Below, piece after piece: positions 5,864-6,134 of a stretch of DNA of 6,134 nucleotides (the stretch's first letter is position 1; every line of letters begins with the position of its first letter). The notes under the pieces were generated by a model that saw only the letters and a program-made list of their open reading frames with translations, had not been told where the DNA came from and ran no database searches. Source of the DNA: Spirochaetaceae bacterium (GTDB lineage: Bacteria; Spirochaetota; Spirochaetia; Treponematales; Breznakiellaceae); NCBI GenBank assembly GCA_031278575.1, contig JAITKD010000017.1:1-6134 (forward strand), in the 5' to 3' direction. The translations under genes were made by a program, and so were the position numbers.

Positions 5864-5909
5864 CTAACTGATTTGAGCATACAAGATATTCGATAAATGT
5901 CAATAGCGC

Positions 5910-6134
5910 CGCCCAGGGGCAGAGTTTACCTTTAACGGCCTATAATTGCCGAAAAAACCGCCGTATACGAAGCGCGCAAGGGATTGGAGGGGTGCGAAGC
6001 AGCCCCGGCGCGTAACGCCGGGGCCGGAGCGGAGCGGAGCCCCGGAAAGCCCGGTTTCCGGCGCTTGCGCCGGAAATGCGCCCCTATTACCGGGAAAATC
6101 CTGGTAACGGTAAAACCGCTGCGCCCAGGGGCAG
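5910..6134. repeat. 13-nt direct repeat bracketing the hairpin block
   Basis: CGCCCAGGGGCAG occurs at 5910-5922 and again at 6122-6134, where the window stops, 212 bases apart. The second copy may continue beyond the edge. Between the copies lie a TATAAT hexamer (5941-5946, no partner -35 seen) and the hairpin-rich block. No protein gene is visible. Confidence 0.5.
6003..6118. repeat. dense array of short hairpins (REP-like or structured RNA)
   Basis: Five inverted repeats follow one another. CCCCGGCG / CGCCGGGG is 8 bp (6003-6010, 6016-6023). CCGGAAA / TTTCCGG is 7 bp (6042-6048, 6055-6061). TTTCCGGCGC-TT-GCGCCGGAAA is a 10-bp arm pair (6055-6076). TACCGGG / CCTGGTA is 7 bp with one G-U (6088-6094, 6100-6106). 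CGGT / ACCG is 4 bp (6108-6111, 6115-6118). The second and third share the same TTTCCGG arm and exclude each other. A GGAGC triplet repeat lies between the first two, at about 6026-6040. This fits an extragenic repeat element; a structured RNA cannot be excluded. Confidence 0.5.

Noticed and set aside
5941..5946. Perfect TATAAT on the plus strand as a promoter for the hairpin block.
   Set aside because: No -35-like hexamer lies at 16-18 bases and there is no TG extension. A lone hexamer is weak evidence, so it is mentioned only as context.

Overview
The window is dominated by a tightly packed minus-strand histidine operon, read right to left: hisG, hisB, hisH, hisF, then a hisA-hisI-hisE fusion. 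These genes are identified from conserved catalytic motifs. G+C is high and third codon positions are strongly G/C. The operon covers exactly the first six steps of histidine synthesis (PRPP + ATP to imidazole acetol phosphate). hisC, hisD, a histidinol-phosphate phosphatase and hisZ are not in the window. The long-form HisG with its own C-terminal regulatory domain fits the absence of hisZ. I lean towards a Spirochaetota / Treponema-like bacterium of the insect-gut type. This rests mainly on the resemblance of the left-hand transposase-like protein to proteins I associate with Treponema genomes, so it is an inference from memory, not proof.

Upstream of hisG (5331-5458) lies a probable attenuation control region. 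It holds a 19-codon leader ORF rich in histidine (MNRIFGYYQHHQGHVLGEA), then a strong intrinsic terminator (16-bp stem including G-U pairs, 5-nt loop, T run) ending directly against the hisG ribosome-binding site. Two segments at the 3' end of the leader ORF can pair with the terminator's loop or 3' arm. This gives a classical ribosome-stalling logic.

To the right (5459-6134) there is no recognisable protein gene. The stretch holds GC-rich hairpins, a candidate 137-bp MITE-like element (5727-5863) with 13-bp imperfect terminal inverted repeats and a CTAA direct repeat on both sides, and a dense series of hairpins (6003-6118). A 13-nt direct repeat brackets the stretch from about 5910 to the window end.

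To the left, downstream of the operon on the same strand, is a gene for a Y1/REP-associated-transposase-like protein (354-848). Both histidines of the HUH motif appear to be replaced. GGGGTC-type palindromes lie inside its 3' end as an in-frame 33-bp duplication, and related units lie beyond it (162-223). The extreme left edge (1-105) holds the last 34 codons of a plus-strand membrane protein.

The most interesting items are the his leader/attenuator, the HisA-HisIE fusion, the apparently HUH-less transposase relative with its associated palindromes, and the MITE-like element.
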